In this document: positions 22,984-33,489 of the stretch, piece after piece | Layout of the letters: every line of letters begins with the position of its first letter | Position numbering within the stretch: the stretch's first letter is position 1 | Origin: Phanerochaete sordida | Taxonomy: Eukaryota; Basidiomycota; Agaricomycetes; Polyporales; Phanerochaetaceae | Direction: 5' to 3' | DNA length: 64,000 nt | Assembly: GCA_019973155.2 (NCBI GenBank) | Contig: BPQB01000047.1 | Span: 186,001-250,000, forward strand | Translations under genes and position numbers: made by a program | The notes under the pieces: generated by a model | What the model was told of the DNA's origin: nothing | The model's input: the letters and a program-made list of their open reading frames with translations, nothing else | Databases searched by the model: none

Positions 22984-24191
22984 CTATCTGCAAGCTGGGA
23001 TCAGTATAGGAGACATGGAGAGATAGTCAGGCCACGCACCCGACACTAAATTGAACGTCTTGGGAAGGTCGTCCCACATTTTCTTCTGAAATTGTCCAAT
23101 AGTCCTGATGACGAGATAAACACAGCTGAAACAGAGCTGCTCTTCCAACGCGCCCAAGTGAGCGACGTTGTGTAGGGCCATTAAAGGGTCTGCGTGCATG
23201 CTATCCCATACCGCGCCCTCGAAGCTCTCCCTATGCCCTTCGTCGATCGCGCCCTCGATGGATGCGAGAGCCGTGCCGCACTCCTGCTGGTAATCGCACC
23301 GGTTGATCACCTCGTCCTCCTCGATGTCTACGTATATAAGCTTCGTCATTGCGGGGTCGAGCACCTGTTTGTACATCGCAACGAACTCGCGCGCGAGCTT
23401 CGCCTTGCCGCGGAAGTAGCGTACGAGCTCGGCGTCGCCCAGGAGCTCGAATCGCGCCCGCCGCCGAAGCGGGTGGAGCCCTAGGTTGACCGTGCTGTCC
23501 CAGGTGTCTTCAATGGCAATCGTCGAGAGAATATAGTAGGCTGCAGGCAGGATAGACGGCACGTCGAAGTCGGTGGCGAGCCGGATCGCGGAGGCCGGCT
23601 CCGGGAACAGCTTGTACGCCGTATGATCTGGCTTGGGCGATGACTGCAGAGGCCTAGAGATGGCCACCTTGAGGTCATTGTGCAGCCGAACGAGTTCCTC
23701 GACGGTGTGTGGCCACTCGCACTCGAGGTGGTGCTTGACGGCTCTGCAAATAGAGTCGATTTGGTATTTGGTCGCGATCCGCATCAGCCCGTACACGTCA
23801 ACGGCGAAGTCGGAGTCGCTGCGCTTGAAGAGCGGAAAGCTATAGCAAAATCATGGTCTCAGCGGAGATAACTTCGTAGACCAATTGCCCTGACGCACCC
23901 CGGGTTGTAGAAAACGGAGAAGAGCTTCTCGACGTCCTCTGCGGTATCCGGGAAGCGCACAACATGCGCGCCGTCGTACGTTTCGCGTCCATCGGGCCCC
24001 GCAGGTATGGCGAGCATATCTCCAAACACCGGCGAATGCTGCGCTAGGATGACGGTGTGCACGCGGAACAGCTGCATTCCGCTGCCGTCGCTCGACTCGG
24101 CGGAGACCACTAGGTCACCGTTCGCGAAGTAGAGCGTAGGATGTCGCAAGGTATCCCTGAGCCGGGTGATGCTCAATTCACGGGATGTCAT
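22984..24191 (-). CDS. BTB/POZ domain protein (cluster gene 1)
   Basis: Two exons (24191-23899 and 23839-22984) give 382 residues. Exon 1 holds the BTB/POZ core: LYFANGDLVV, LFRVHTVILAQHSPVF, DMLAIP, then VVRFPDTAEDVEKLF and FYNPG at the splice site. Exon 2 begins FPLFKRSDSDFAVDVYGLM, then ATKYQIDSI (the first helix after the BTB fold). It continues with the PEPASAIRLA and AAYYILSTI blocks shared by all family members. The C-terminus has CFSC and W..LPKTFNL, a variant of the family's CxxC module; the usual CPDPL is reduced to ADPL. BTB domains mediate dimerisation and often recruit Cullin-3 ligases. The role of this basidiomycete family is unknown. It is the most diverged intact copy with cluster gene 2 upstream in divergent orientation. 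Confidence 0.87.
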
Positions 24192-24628
24192 GGGGCTCGA
24201 CTGCTGATTATGCTTGGCGCGGAGTCCTAGAATTCAAGGTATGGTGAGTTTTGAGAAAATTGGACAGTCCTCTGGAGCCGATAGAGAATACCAAAGCTTA
24301 CATACTCCGTGAATACGTCTCCTGATTGCTCGTAAGATATCTCGTGGGTCGCTAGAGCTCTCGTTTGGAACGATACTGCATATGAGCCACATTGAAAAAA
24401 TTAATCGCGCACAAACCTGGGAGTCAAGGCCATAGAAGGAGAGATCACGTACAATTAAATAGAGCGACAGCTAAGCTAGCGTATGATAAAAGCGAGACTG
24501 TGCTGGCTGTGGTAACGTTAGCAAGCCACGAAGTTGAGCTCGCCGCCCGGGCGTGGTGGACGAGAAAAGGCACGGACGCAAAGCTAGGCGCCCTCCCGCC
24601 TCGCGCGTTTCTCGTCTTGCTCCTGACC

Positions 24629-25725
24629 ATGACCACCTCCCCCGTCGTCCGCGATGCCAAGTTCTACCTCGCCGACGGAGACCTCGCAATATGCTCAGCG
24701 CTATCTTTGGGAGACTCTGTGACAGTCTTTCGCGTCCACAAGGTCGTGATGGCGTACCATTCGCCCGTCTTCCGCAGCATGCTCGGCCTGCCACCCGTCC
24801 CAGGGACCCAGGAGATGTACGACGACGCGCCGGTGGTCAGGGTGACGGATAGTGCGGAGGAGCTGCGCGCGCTGCTGGACGCACTGTACGACCCTGGGTG
24901 CGTTTCCAAGCCATGTATGCGCCGCTGACCTCCGACGCGCTTTCCCGCAGAGCACTCCACGTCGCGCGCTGGGACCCGGACGCGCCGCTGACCCTGACAC
25001 CCGCGATGCGCCTCGCGAGGAAGTATGATATCGACGCGGTCTGCAAGCGCATCGTGGACACCCTCAAGGAGAGCTGGCCGCGGAGCTACGAAGAATGGCT
25101 GTGCTTCCGCGCCGAATACGCCGTGCGCAGCACGATGTGCAACCCTCTGAACAAGGAGTTCCCCGACAGCATGCCCCTCTGGGCGCAGGTCCCCGAACCA
25201 GGCGCTGCCGTGCGCTTCGCACGCGAGTTCGACGTGCCAGACCTCCTGCCCTTCGCGTACTACACGCTCGCCGGCATCGGCGCCGACGACGAGTGGGAGC
25301 GGTACACCCGCGACTGGTCCATGCCCATGTCTCGTCCGGCGCGCTGGGGCCTGCTTGGGCGGGAGGACCTCGTGCACGTACTGCAGGGCCGCGAGCAGCT
25401 TGGGCGAAGCGTCGAGATGCTCGAGCACGAGTGGCTGTCGCCCGCGCGCTTGAAAGACACACTCGAACAGGCAAGGAGCGGCTTCCGCGAGCCATGCGAC
25501 TACCCCGAGGACGATAGCCAGCTAGTAACGATGCTGAAGGCGGTGGTGCATAGACCCTTTCCCCAGTGCCCGGATCCGCTCGATGTGCTCGAGAGCATGT
25601 ACAACATCAGCAAGCAATGGCCATTGTGCTCCGGGTGCACGCATGCGCTGAAACGGCGTATTCGGGATCAGCAGCGCAAGATTTGGGACAACCTGCACTT
25701 CGACTTTCGATTGTACGCACAGTAA
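24629..25725 (+). CDS. BTB/POZ domain protein (cluster gene 2)
   Basis: Two exons (24629-24897, 24951-25725) give 347 residues. The ATG lies in a context, TTGCTCCTGACCATG, repeated almost exactly at cluster gene 3 and at two pseudogenes, which fixes the start. Exon 1 is the BTB core: FYLADGDLAI, VFRVHKVVMAYHSPVF, MLGLP, ELRALLDALYDPG. Exon 2 starts GALHVARWDPDAPL and has ARKYDIDAV, VPEPGAAVRFAREFDVP and a C-terminal CPDPLDVLE, then CSGCTHALKRRIRDQQ and IWDNL. The intron of 53 nt falls after the YDPG codon, as in all members. The gap to cluster gene 1 is about 440 bp with divergent orientation, so the promoters may be shared. Confidence 0.9.
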
Positions 25726-25729
25726 TGCG

Positions 25730-25985
25730 CTTTTTGGACCAGCCATACCGCCGCGCCCGAACGCAGAATTGATACGACTGGCGAGGCGAAGTCTTACATA
25801 AGGAGGCTCACACTGTGAACTCAGAAGTCAGTCGTTCCGCCAAAAAGCTATGTCTACGCGCGTTCACGTTCAGTCATGCAGCAGCGGTTTGCTTCTGAGT
25901 GCTGCACCGCACAACACTTTGTTCGCAAGATCTCGTGTACGGCTTTCTCGGATATTCGCTGCGGCCTGGGAGTCTAGGTACTTCG
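25730..25985. other. Spacer between BTB gene 2 and the LINE relic
   Basis: Nothing recognised. Confidence 0.3.
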
Positions 25986-25989
25986 TCTT

Positions 25990-27526
25990 CCCCGCCGGCC
26001 CTTTGGTCACTCGCCCTCCCTCGCCCTGTTCGCAAGTTTTTCTTTGAGTCTCTTGTCCTTTGTGTCCTTTGTGCCCTACGCCTTTCACCCTTTCCTGCCT
26101 TACATTCTTCCTACTTTGGTTTCCTTGCCTCCGACGCTTCCGCAATCCAACGCCCATCTCGCTCCTCCCACGTTACCTTTGCTGCAACATCCCCTTCTGG
26201 CGCTCTCGCAATGCAATACTCCCCTCCTACCGCCTCTAGTCTCCATGGCGAGGTACTCGGTCTGATCGCTGCTGCCCTTATCCATCTCCATCACTCTGTC
26301 TCTCCCCTGTCTCCGACCTTACACACAGATCATCTCAACTCCGTCCGCTACATATCGTCTTCCTAACCCTTCCGTCCTCTCGCCACCTCCCTGCCTCTCC
26401 CGCTCAACCTCTATATTCCTGGCCCATCGATATTCTCCGTAGAACTCCCAATGCCCCATCCCTAACGTATACTCCCGCTCATACATCCTCCACGTCCTTA
26501 CCCGCCTCTCTGAATCGTTACGTCGACGCTCTCGCCTCCGCATCTCGTCATCCTCTCGCTCAATCTCTTATTCTTCCCTGTCCTACGTTCGCACTTCCCG
26601 ATTTCGCGCTGTATTCGCTGCTCCATGGATTTATCACTTCCGAGGTTTCTTCTTTTCTTTCTTCCTGTTCCACTCAACTCATACTTTCCGACTCGTCCTT
26701 TCGCCCGAATATCACATGATTCCGCCACCTGTACGACGAGCCTCCCCTGCACCTGTACACCCGCGCTGTTAATTTTCCTGGACTGTTTCGAGCTCGGACT
26801 CACTGCGCCGGCGCGCTATTTATTTGTTCGTATTTATTTTGACCGTATGTACCGAGACTCGATGTAACTACGGCCCGCACGCGACCCGAGACACCTTGTA
26901 GCGTACTTAAGGACTCGGGAATCGATAGCGAACGCAGCGCGTTTGCCTCAGCCGACGTTCCTCGCACCGTGTGACCCCAATTTCTGACATGTGCCTCATC
27001 TGCCTACTCCGCCGTTGTACAACTCTACGCACGGTCCGCCCAGCTCGACGACGCGCTCACCCGCTACCTTCGCTTCGGCGACATCGCGCCCACGTGCCGT
27101 TTTGGCTGTGCCGCTGACGAGACCCCGCACCATGTCTTCGTTGTCTGCCCACATTACGCTCCGCTACGCCACGCTGCAATGTGTACCATCATCGATGACA
27201 CGTCCCGGCAGCTCGATGCTGCCGAAACCGTACCCACCATCCGGGACGTCGTTCTACATTACACGCGCAGCTTATTCTCTGACGACGCAGCGGTGTGGCC
27301 GCAATACACGTCTCGCTACTACCTCCGCACCATGCCGCGCTTGCCATGCCCGGCTACCACCCTGGCGCAGCAACGACTCGTCGTGCGCATCATGAATGGC
27401 TTGCACCTTGGCTGGATACGCCTCGCGGGTAGAACTTGGGGCGACTACAAGCGTATTACTGCGTCGAGGACTCCACATACTGTTTCTCCATCATCTCCCC
27501 GTGCACATCCCTCTCATTTACTTTGA
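25990..27526 (+). mobile_element. Relic of a non-LTR (LINE) retrotransposon, 3' part
   Basis: Translation on the plus strand shows a decayed RNase H domain: LASDASA near 26125 (first catalytic Asp), SSLHGEVLGLIAAAL near 26240 (Glu), and TDHLNSVRYI near 26325 (Asp). After a frameshift the second half runs from about 26468: RYVDALASASRH, PTFALPDFALYS, then YDEPPLHLYTRA, an in-frame stop-containing insert of about 190 bp, and SAYSAVVQLYARSAQLDDA. It ends with the C-terminal zinc knuckle CRFGCAADETPHHVFVVC (about 27090-27145). At least three stops and one frameshift interrupt it. This RNase H plus C-x3-C...H...C tail is typical of LINE elements abundant in Agaricomycetes. The reverse transcriptase part is missing, consistent with 5' loss. 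The interval is strongly pyrimidine-rich. Confidence 0.75.
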
Positions 27527-27529
27527 AAA

Positions 27530-28075
27530 ATTCCTTTCATGGACTTATATTATGGACTTATCTCGAACCGATGAGGTATCTCAATACCTGAGCTATGTAC
27601 TTAGCGTAGTCGTCTCTTATAAATCCGTTCTCCGTTCTTCGATGGACCCTGGCCTGCCAGAGCGCTCGCAATTATCCAAGTTGTCCGTAATGTGATTTCC
27701 AACGGGCAAGCTACCGTCTTCTGACTAGCGCCTCAAAAATGTTCTACTACGGTAGCGACATCCACACAACGCGTCGCAGGCGCTGCCGGAGTGTAGGGCA
27801 TGGAGTACCTACCAGGACCCGGTGCACCCTGGACCGCATCGCCGGCGGCGTACCCGTCTACTTATGGGACAGCGATCGAAGTATGCTGTAGTCTTGTGAT
27901 TCAATTGGACGAAGCCGTGAGCGCATTCCCATTCCACCAAGTACCGCCGCAATGATTCTAGCCTTATGATAACCCGACCGCTACACCATGTCTGCGGCTG
28001 CCCTTCGTTTAGGCGCTCTGTCACGGCGCGTCAATTAACTTTTCGCGCGGCGCGTCGTGCGCCTTGCTCCCGACC
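27530..28075. other. Upstream region of BTB gene 3, partly shared with a BTB pseudogene
   Basis: The stretch near 27815-27845 contains GGACCCGGTGCACCCTGGAC, which recurs with small changes near 29430 upstream of the pseudogene at 29549. The last 20 bases before the ATG (GCCTTGCTCCCGACC) are also shared. No separate gene is seen. Confidence 0.45.
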
Positions 28076-29163
28076 ATGCCCTTCGCCAACATTGTGCACG
28101 ACGACAAACTCTACCTCGCTGACGGCGACCTCGCGATATGCTCGGCGGCGGCGGACGACGGCACGACCACGGTCTTCCGCGTCCACAAGGCCGTCATGGC
28201 GCACAACTCGCCCGTCTTCCGCGGCATGTTTGGCTTGCCTGCGGCACCGGCTGCTCAAGACTGCTACGACGGCGCGTCGCTTGTGAGGGTGACGGATACC
28301 GCGGAAGAGTTGCGCGCGCTGTTAGATGCGCTGTACAACCCTGGGTGCGTTCTCACCCCATGTACGCCTCGCCGACCTCCGACGCGTCTCGCAGGGCACT
28401 CAACGTCACGCGCTGGGACCCAGACGCGCCGCTCGCCCTCACACCCGCGATGCGCCTCGCGAAGAAGTACGAGGTCGACGCGCTCGCCCAGCGCATCGCC
28501 GCGCTCCTCACCGAAAGCTGGCCGCAGACGCTCAAGCAGTGGCTGCGCTCCCACGCCGAATACACCGTGCTCGCGCACGTCTGCGCCTCCTACGACCCGC
28601 TCCTCACCGACGGCGCGCAGCTGTGGGCGCAGGTCCCCGAGCCCGGCGCCGCCGTGCGCTTCGCGCGCGCGTTCGACGTGCCCGCGCTCCTGCCCTTCGC
28701 GTACTACACGCTCGCGCGCACGCGCGTCGGCGTCGACTGGGCGCAGTTCGCCGCGGCGCCGGACGAACACGTCGCGCGGCCCGTGCGCTGGGGCGCGCTG
28801 TCGCCAGAGGACTTCGTGCGCGTCATGCACGGGCGCGAGGTGCTCGGCACAGAGGTCGCGGCGCTGCAGGCGTGGGCGGCGCCCGCGAGCCTGCGTGCGC
28901 TGCTCCAGCCGCTGCGTTGTGTGCGCGCGAACCGCGCGGAGTGCAGCAAGCACATCGTGGCGCTGTCGGAGATGCTGCAGGCTGCCTTCACGGACACGAA
29001 TAGCGTGCAGTGCCCGGACCCTCTGGGTGCCCTTGAGAAGATGCATGGCGATAGGGACCACTGGCCTGTGTGCCCCCGGTGCGCAGAAACGCTGGAGACG
29101 GAAATTCGAAATCGACAGGCGATGCTCTGGTGCGGATTGCGCAAGACTTTCCAGCTACCATAA
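28076..29163 (+). CDS. BTB/POZ domain protein (cluster gene 3)
   Basis: Two exons (28076-28344, 28395-29163) give 345 residues. Exon 1 has the same length (269 nt) as that of cluster gene 2. BTB motifs are LYLADGDLAI, VFRVHKAVMAHNSPVF, MFGLP, ELRALLDALYNPG. Exon 2 begins GALNVTRWDPDAPL, followed by AKKYEVDAL, VPEPGAAVRFARAFDVP, FAYYTLARTR and LHGRE-like VMHGREVLGTEV. The C-terminal module is CPDPLGALEKM, CPRCAETLETEIRNRQ, then W.GL.KTFQL. Codon third positions are very GC-rich in exon 2. The first ATG of the frame follows the conserved TTGCTCCCGACC context. The C-terminal half is the closest relative of the pseudogene fragment inside the foldback element at 33.9-34.3 kb. Confidence 0.9.
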
Positions 29164-29548
29164 AATCCAATAATATAGTATGTATTCGCAGGAAGCCATA
29201 TTCATGACCGACTGTCTCAGTCTCTAGGCAATTCTCCCTATGGCGCTACATATCACAATTTTGCGAATGCTGCTGAACACCAGCATGCTGCCATTCAAAG
29301 CGGGGTTTTACCTCTCGTCGCCCTGCACGAGTCTGTGTGACACGCTCTCCCGCTGCGCTGCAGCAACCTATTCGCATTCAAGTACTCCCAGCCCGATTCT
29401 TGAGCGTAAGTGCGAGGTGAGCCTGGACCCGGGGCACCCTGGACCGCGACTCCGCGTGAGGCAGGGCCTCTTCGCTTAGTCATCAGGCGCTCGGCCGCCG
29501 CGCGTCATTTGCTTCGTGCACCGCGCGCCGCGTCGCGTATGCCGCTGC
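29164..29548. other. Spacer upstream of a BTB pseudogene
   Basis: Contains near 29427-29450 a copy of the GGACCCGG-GCACCCTGGACCGC block also found upstream of BTB gene 3. Confidence 0.4.
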
Positions 29549-29830
29549 ATCTTACTCCCGACCATGACCGGTCTGACCCACTCAGGTGTGTTGAGCGACG
29601 ATACGCTGCTCGCTTCTGACGGCGGCGCGGAGTTATGCTCAGAACACGTAACAGAACGCACAGCGACGCCCTCCCGTGTGCACTAGGCCGTCTTTTGCGC
29701 CGTGCTGAGGCTCGACTGGCCTGCAATACCAACTTTCCCGGAGGATTTAGAAAATGCGTCCAGCTTTGGGAGTAAAGGACGAGTTGAGGAGATGCACGCG
29801 CTACTGGACGCGTTGTATGACCTCGGGTGA
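29549..29830 (+). pseudogene. BTB/POZ pseudogene, exon 1 remnant
   Basis: The 5' context TTACTCCCGACCATGACC matches the start region of BTB genes 2 and 3. Downstream only traces of the BTB fold survive (a DGGAELCSEH-like strand, CACTAGGCCGTC for the VHKAV segment). The clearest remnant is at 29790-29830: GAGGAGATGCACGCGCTACT followed by GGACGCGTTGTATGACCTCGGGTGAG, which corresponds to EELRALLDALYDPG and its splice donor. No second exon is recognisable in the next kilobase. Confidence 0.65.
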
Positions 29831-31740
29831 GTTTTAATAGCATATATGCACCTCCGAGCACGCTGACGCGCCTTGTCGTAGGACGCTCGAAGTCTTTACT
29901 CTATTCTACGAAGACACGAGTCACTTTTATATTCCTCGCATCGTCAATCCCGTCCAAGACACCAGGTCGCCCTTCGGTCGCCCACGTTCGAACGGCGAAG
30001 GCGCGTCCCAAGACGTACGACGCGTAACACCTCGGGCCGAACAACCCGCTGCGCTTTGCGGACCTCGCCCTCGAACCGCGCTGCACGTGAACTCTACGCC
30101 TCTGCTCTGCTGCGTCTCGCGTAGTACACACGAGCCAGCACTCCCGCGGCGCTCGACTAAAATACGATGCACGCCGAGGGCCGAATCGGCCATACGGCTC
30201 AGACGGTTCAGCCACGATCCTCTGCGGGTGCGATGCGCCAACTTTTGCCTCGCCGGACCTGGGCTGGGCCAGCAAGCGACGGCGGCACCGTACACGGCTG
30301 GCTTGACAGCGGTCGGGGTGTGGGGACGTGCCGATGCCGCAAACATCCTTCGGCACGGATATGTGCTTACAGCCGCTACGCATATATGCGGTCCCCTTTC
30401 GCTTCGGCGCACGGGCACTCGTGTAGCTTCACAAATTTCAGCTGCTCGGCCGTGGCTGGCACAAGGAGCTTTGGCGAGAAGTCGCTGCTGATATTGGCGT
30501 TCTATATTCCTGATGCTGTCCCCGCTTCAAGTAAGCCTGCATCATCTTCGTATGTCATCAAGCCCCGATTAACAACGCATGCCTGTTGTACCTAGGGTCT
30601 TCGTACTGCGGCGGAGAGAAACAGCGAGCGCTTGCCAGCTCTCCAGTAGCGCCGCTCGCGGAGCCCGAATTGGCATGTCATCGCAGGTGCTCATTGGACG
30701 GGGTGTTTCGCCTGTGAGTTCTCCGCTGCAGTGCACGCACCATACGTGTCGTTGAGTAGACCAAGCAAGGGTCTTCCCGCGATATCGCGTCCCCACACAT
30801 CTGTCTTATGCGACCGGCGCGCTCTCCAACTCCGCGTGGACTGCACCCTGCGCGGGCACACTCGGGCGACCAGATCACAGACGAACGCTTTCCTTAATTG
30901 CGGTCACCATCGCTGGATCCTATACTTCACAGCCTCGGTCGTCGTAAGGACCTTCACGTCGCGTCGCCTTCCCTCGCGAGGCGTGGCCCACGGTATGCCC
31001 GTCGGAGATGAACTCCGCTGACGGCGCCGGTGGTTATTGGGGAACCCCTTTCTCGCCACGCCACTGCAAGGCTTCTTCCTCGCCACAAGGAGGTGATCCC
31101 CGTTATCGCTGGGGCTCGTGCAACGCACACACCCGACCCCACCAGCGTCCCAGCCCGTGTGGCGATCTGGGAAAGTCAAAACACCCGTGTAACTCCGCGC
31201 CAACATTCCACGAGCCGAGCTGTGCGGCGAAGGGCACCGACGGACGATGTCGATCCTCCAACGAAGGAGCACCAAGCTACTCGTCGCAGAGAACTACGCT
31301 GCGCTGCGTAGACGTTACCGGGGTGATACCCGCGTCCGAGTGCTGGCAGCTGTAAGCCTGAGAGTTCCAGGCACGGATCAAGGATGCGCTTGCTCATCAG
31401 GACCCACAGGCTTAGGCAGGCTGACCACCCAGCCCTCCGCCGTTATGCAACACATTCCTCAGGCATTCTCAGCTTAGCGTACACCCAGCGCAGCCCGCGC
31501 TACGCTTCGCGTCCGCCTGGCGAACCCGTCTGAACCCGCCGCGCACACGAGCTTCGCGTGCGGCGGGCGCCTAGTGCATGACACAGCGGCGCTGACACAC
31601 GCCGTCGCGCTCGGGCGCGCGTCCGCTCTGGCGAAGCCCGCGCGAAATTCGGACGACATAAGCAGCGCGAGCCACGCCACGGACCGACGCGGATAAGCAC
31701 ACGTTACACACGCGCGCGTCAGCACCCTCGCCCGCGCCCG
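29831..31740. other. No gene recognised
   Basis: Nearly 2 kb with overlapping short frames on both strands and no motif. It may hold further decayed material, but I cannot identify it. Confidence 0.35.
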
Positions 31741-31746
31741 CGCCGC

Positions 31747-31752
31747 TATATA
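31747..31752 (+). promoter_or_regulatory. TATA box of the gene at 31839
   Basis: TATATA in GC-rich DNA, 87-92 bp upstream of the ATG, the same spacing as in the two monooxygenase genes. Confidence 0.5.
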
Positions 31753-31838
31753 GGCCCTGCGCTGCCCGCCCGGAGCCCCACACGTCCCCTACCACCGCCC
31801 CCGCACGCCCCGCCGCCCGCCCCCACCACACCGCACGC

Positions 31839-32279
31839 ATGAGCATGGTCGAGATGCATGTGCAGCGCACGCCCGCGCCCGCCCCGCCGCACGAGCCCGC
31901 CGGGTGCTCCTGGTCCGCGATGAAGGTGAGCGGCGCGCCCCGCAGCCGCGCCCGCCCGCTGACAGCACAGGCGGCCCCGCAGGACCTCGCCGCGCTCGTC
32001 GGGCCCGACGACGCGCGCACGATCCACGCGCGCCTCGCCGCCGTCGCGCGCGGCGCGCCGCCGCTCTCGCCGCCCGCCGACGCCGACGCCGAGCCCGAGG
32101 CGTTCAGCGCGCCGAACGAGGTGTACATCCTCGCGCTCAGCGCGGCGCTCCAGCGCGCGGCCGACGCGCAGCCCGGCCTCGTCGAGTGCCGCGTGCGCCA
32201 GGTGCTGCGCCGCCTCGGGCTCTGCCTCGAGACGTGCACGCCGTTCTTCCTCGCGCCCGCGCCGCCGTCTGCGTCGTAG
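31839..32279 (+). CDS. Hypothetical GC-rich small protein, probably two exons
   Basis: The ATG at 31839 lies 87 bp after a TATA box. The frame stays open to the stop at 32279. A GTGAGC donor at 31926 and a CCGCAG acceptor ending at 31982 define a 57-nt in-frame intron, giving 127 residues (31839-31925 plus 31983-32279); an acceptor ending at 31970 is also in frame. Exon 1 encodes MSMVEMHVQRTPAPAPPHEP, then CSWSAMK. Exon 2 encodes a helical stretch, DLAALVGPDDARTIHARLAA, then EVYILALSAALQRAADA and a tail with CLETC. No family is recognised. Third codon positions are almost all G or C. The TATA box and intron support a real gene; the composition could also produce a chance frame. Confidence 0.5.
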   Translation: MSMVEMHVQRTPAPAPPHEPAGCSWSAMKVSGAPRSRARPLTAQAAPQDLAALVGPDDARTIHARLAAVARGAPPLSPPADADAEPEAFSAPNEVYILALSAALQRAADAQPGLVECRVRQVLRRLGLCLETCTPFFLAPAPPSAS

Positions 32280-33485
32280 CCCGCGCACCTGCCCCCGCGC
32301 CTCCCTCTTTCTATTTCGGACTGTGAGTACCCATCGCGCGCCACCCGGCGATATCTCACACCGCGTCAGACCTCTTATGCACGCGCCCCTTCCCATGCAA
32401 AAGCGTCACGGTGCTGACGCGCGTGCTCCTGGTGCGTCCTGCGGCGGCGTCCGTGCCCGGGCCAGCTGACGCCTATTGATAGCATCCTGTACACCACCCC
32501 GCGCACTAGGCTACTGTACGATACCTTAATCCCCCCACAGCGCCATCCGGACTCTTCGCATCACCCCTGTACATTAGGTTATCGACCCATGCATCCTTTT
32601 GGACTCGCCGCACACGCCGTGGCGTGATGAAGCTCGCGTTGGGCTCCTCGTTTCGGGAGATACAGCAACATGATCCCAGTCCGCTGTTTCGCGACATGAC
32701 GCTGCAGTTGATGCTGCCCCATGAGCACGCCCCGCGCGACTGTCCCATGCGTACCCGCTCGCAGGCGTGAATGCACTGTCGACCCCATGTCTCGACGACG
32801 TGCAATCTCCGTGAGCCCACGCGTAGTGCGCTTATTTGCGAAAAGCGAGCTGTGGTCGTAGCGGCTTCACGCATTACGAACCGCACACTCCGCCTCGGGT
32901 CGCGACTCCCATGCGTGCCCGCACGCCGCCAACTTCCACCTCCGTCCTGAATCGTGCGACAGCACGCTGGCAGCGCCTGCAGGCCGCAGCTGGGGCGAGC
33001 CAACGCGCGGGCACCTTGCGCCCCGCCGATATCGCTCTGAGGCAAGCAGGGCCACGGAAAGTTGCCGTCGGACGCACGGACAGGCCCCCGTCAAAGCGTG
33101 CTGACGCCGCGGCCGCCCGGCGGCAACGCCGAGGCGACCGTGCTGTGCTGACCGCATCCGGCGAGATTACAAGGCGTGTCGCGCTGCGTGCAAGATCCTA
33201 CCGTAGGAAGTTGGTAGGACGGTGGTATTTTGGATGGACGCAATACAGGGAGTCGGGGCTCGATGAGATGGATGTCGGAGGCCCGTTTCGACGGCGCGCT
33301 GGTTTTGGGGGTCTTGTCCGCAAAGCTGACGGTCGGGACCCCGGGCACTCCGTACCGCGCCCGAAGTGCTCTTGTTGCGCTGTGTGACCCGCGCACATAG
33401 CTAGACATCTCCTACCCACGGGGTGCCTTAGGATCCAGCTAGTACGCTGACGGCACTGAGCACGTGTATCAATGTAGCGCTGGAT
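32280..33485. other. No gene recognised
   Basis: A 183-codon plus-strand frame (32836-33387) overlaps other long frames on the opposite strand in GC-rich DNA and shows no motif, so it is not called. Confidence 0.35.
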
Positions 33486-33489
33486 GTCG

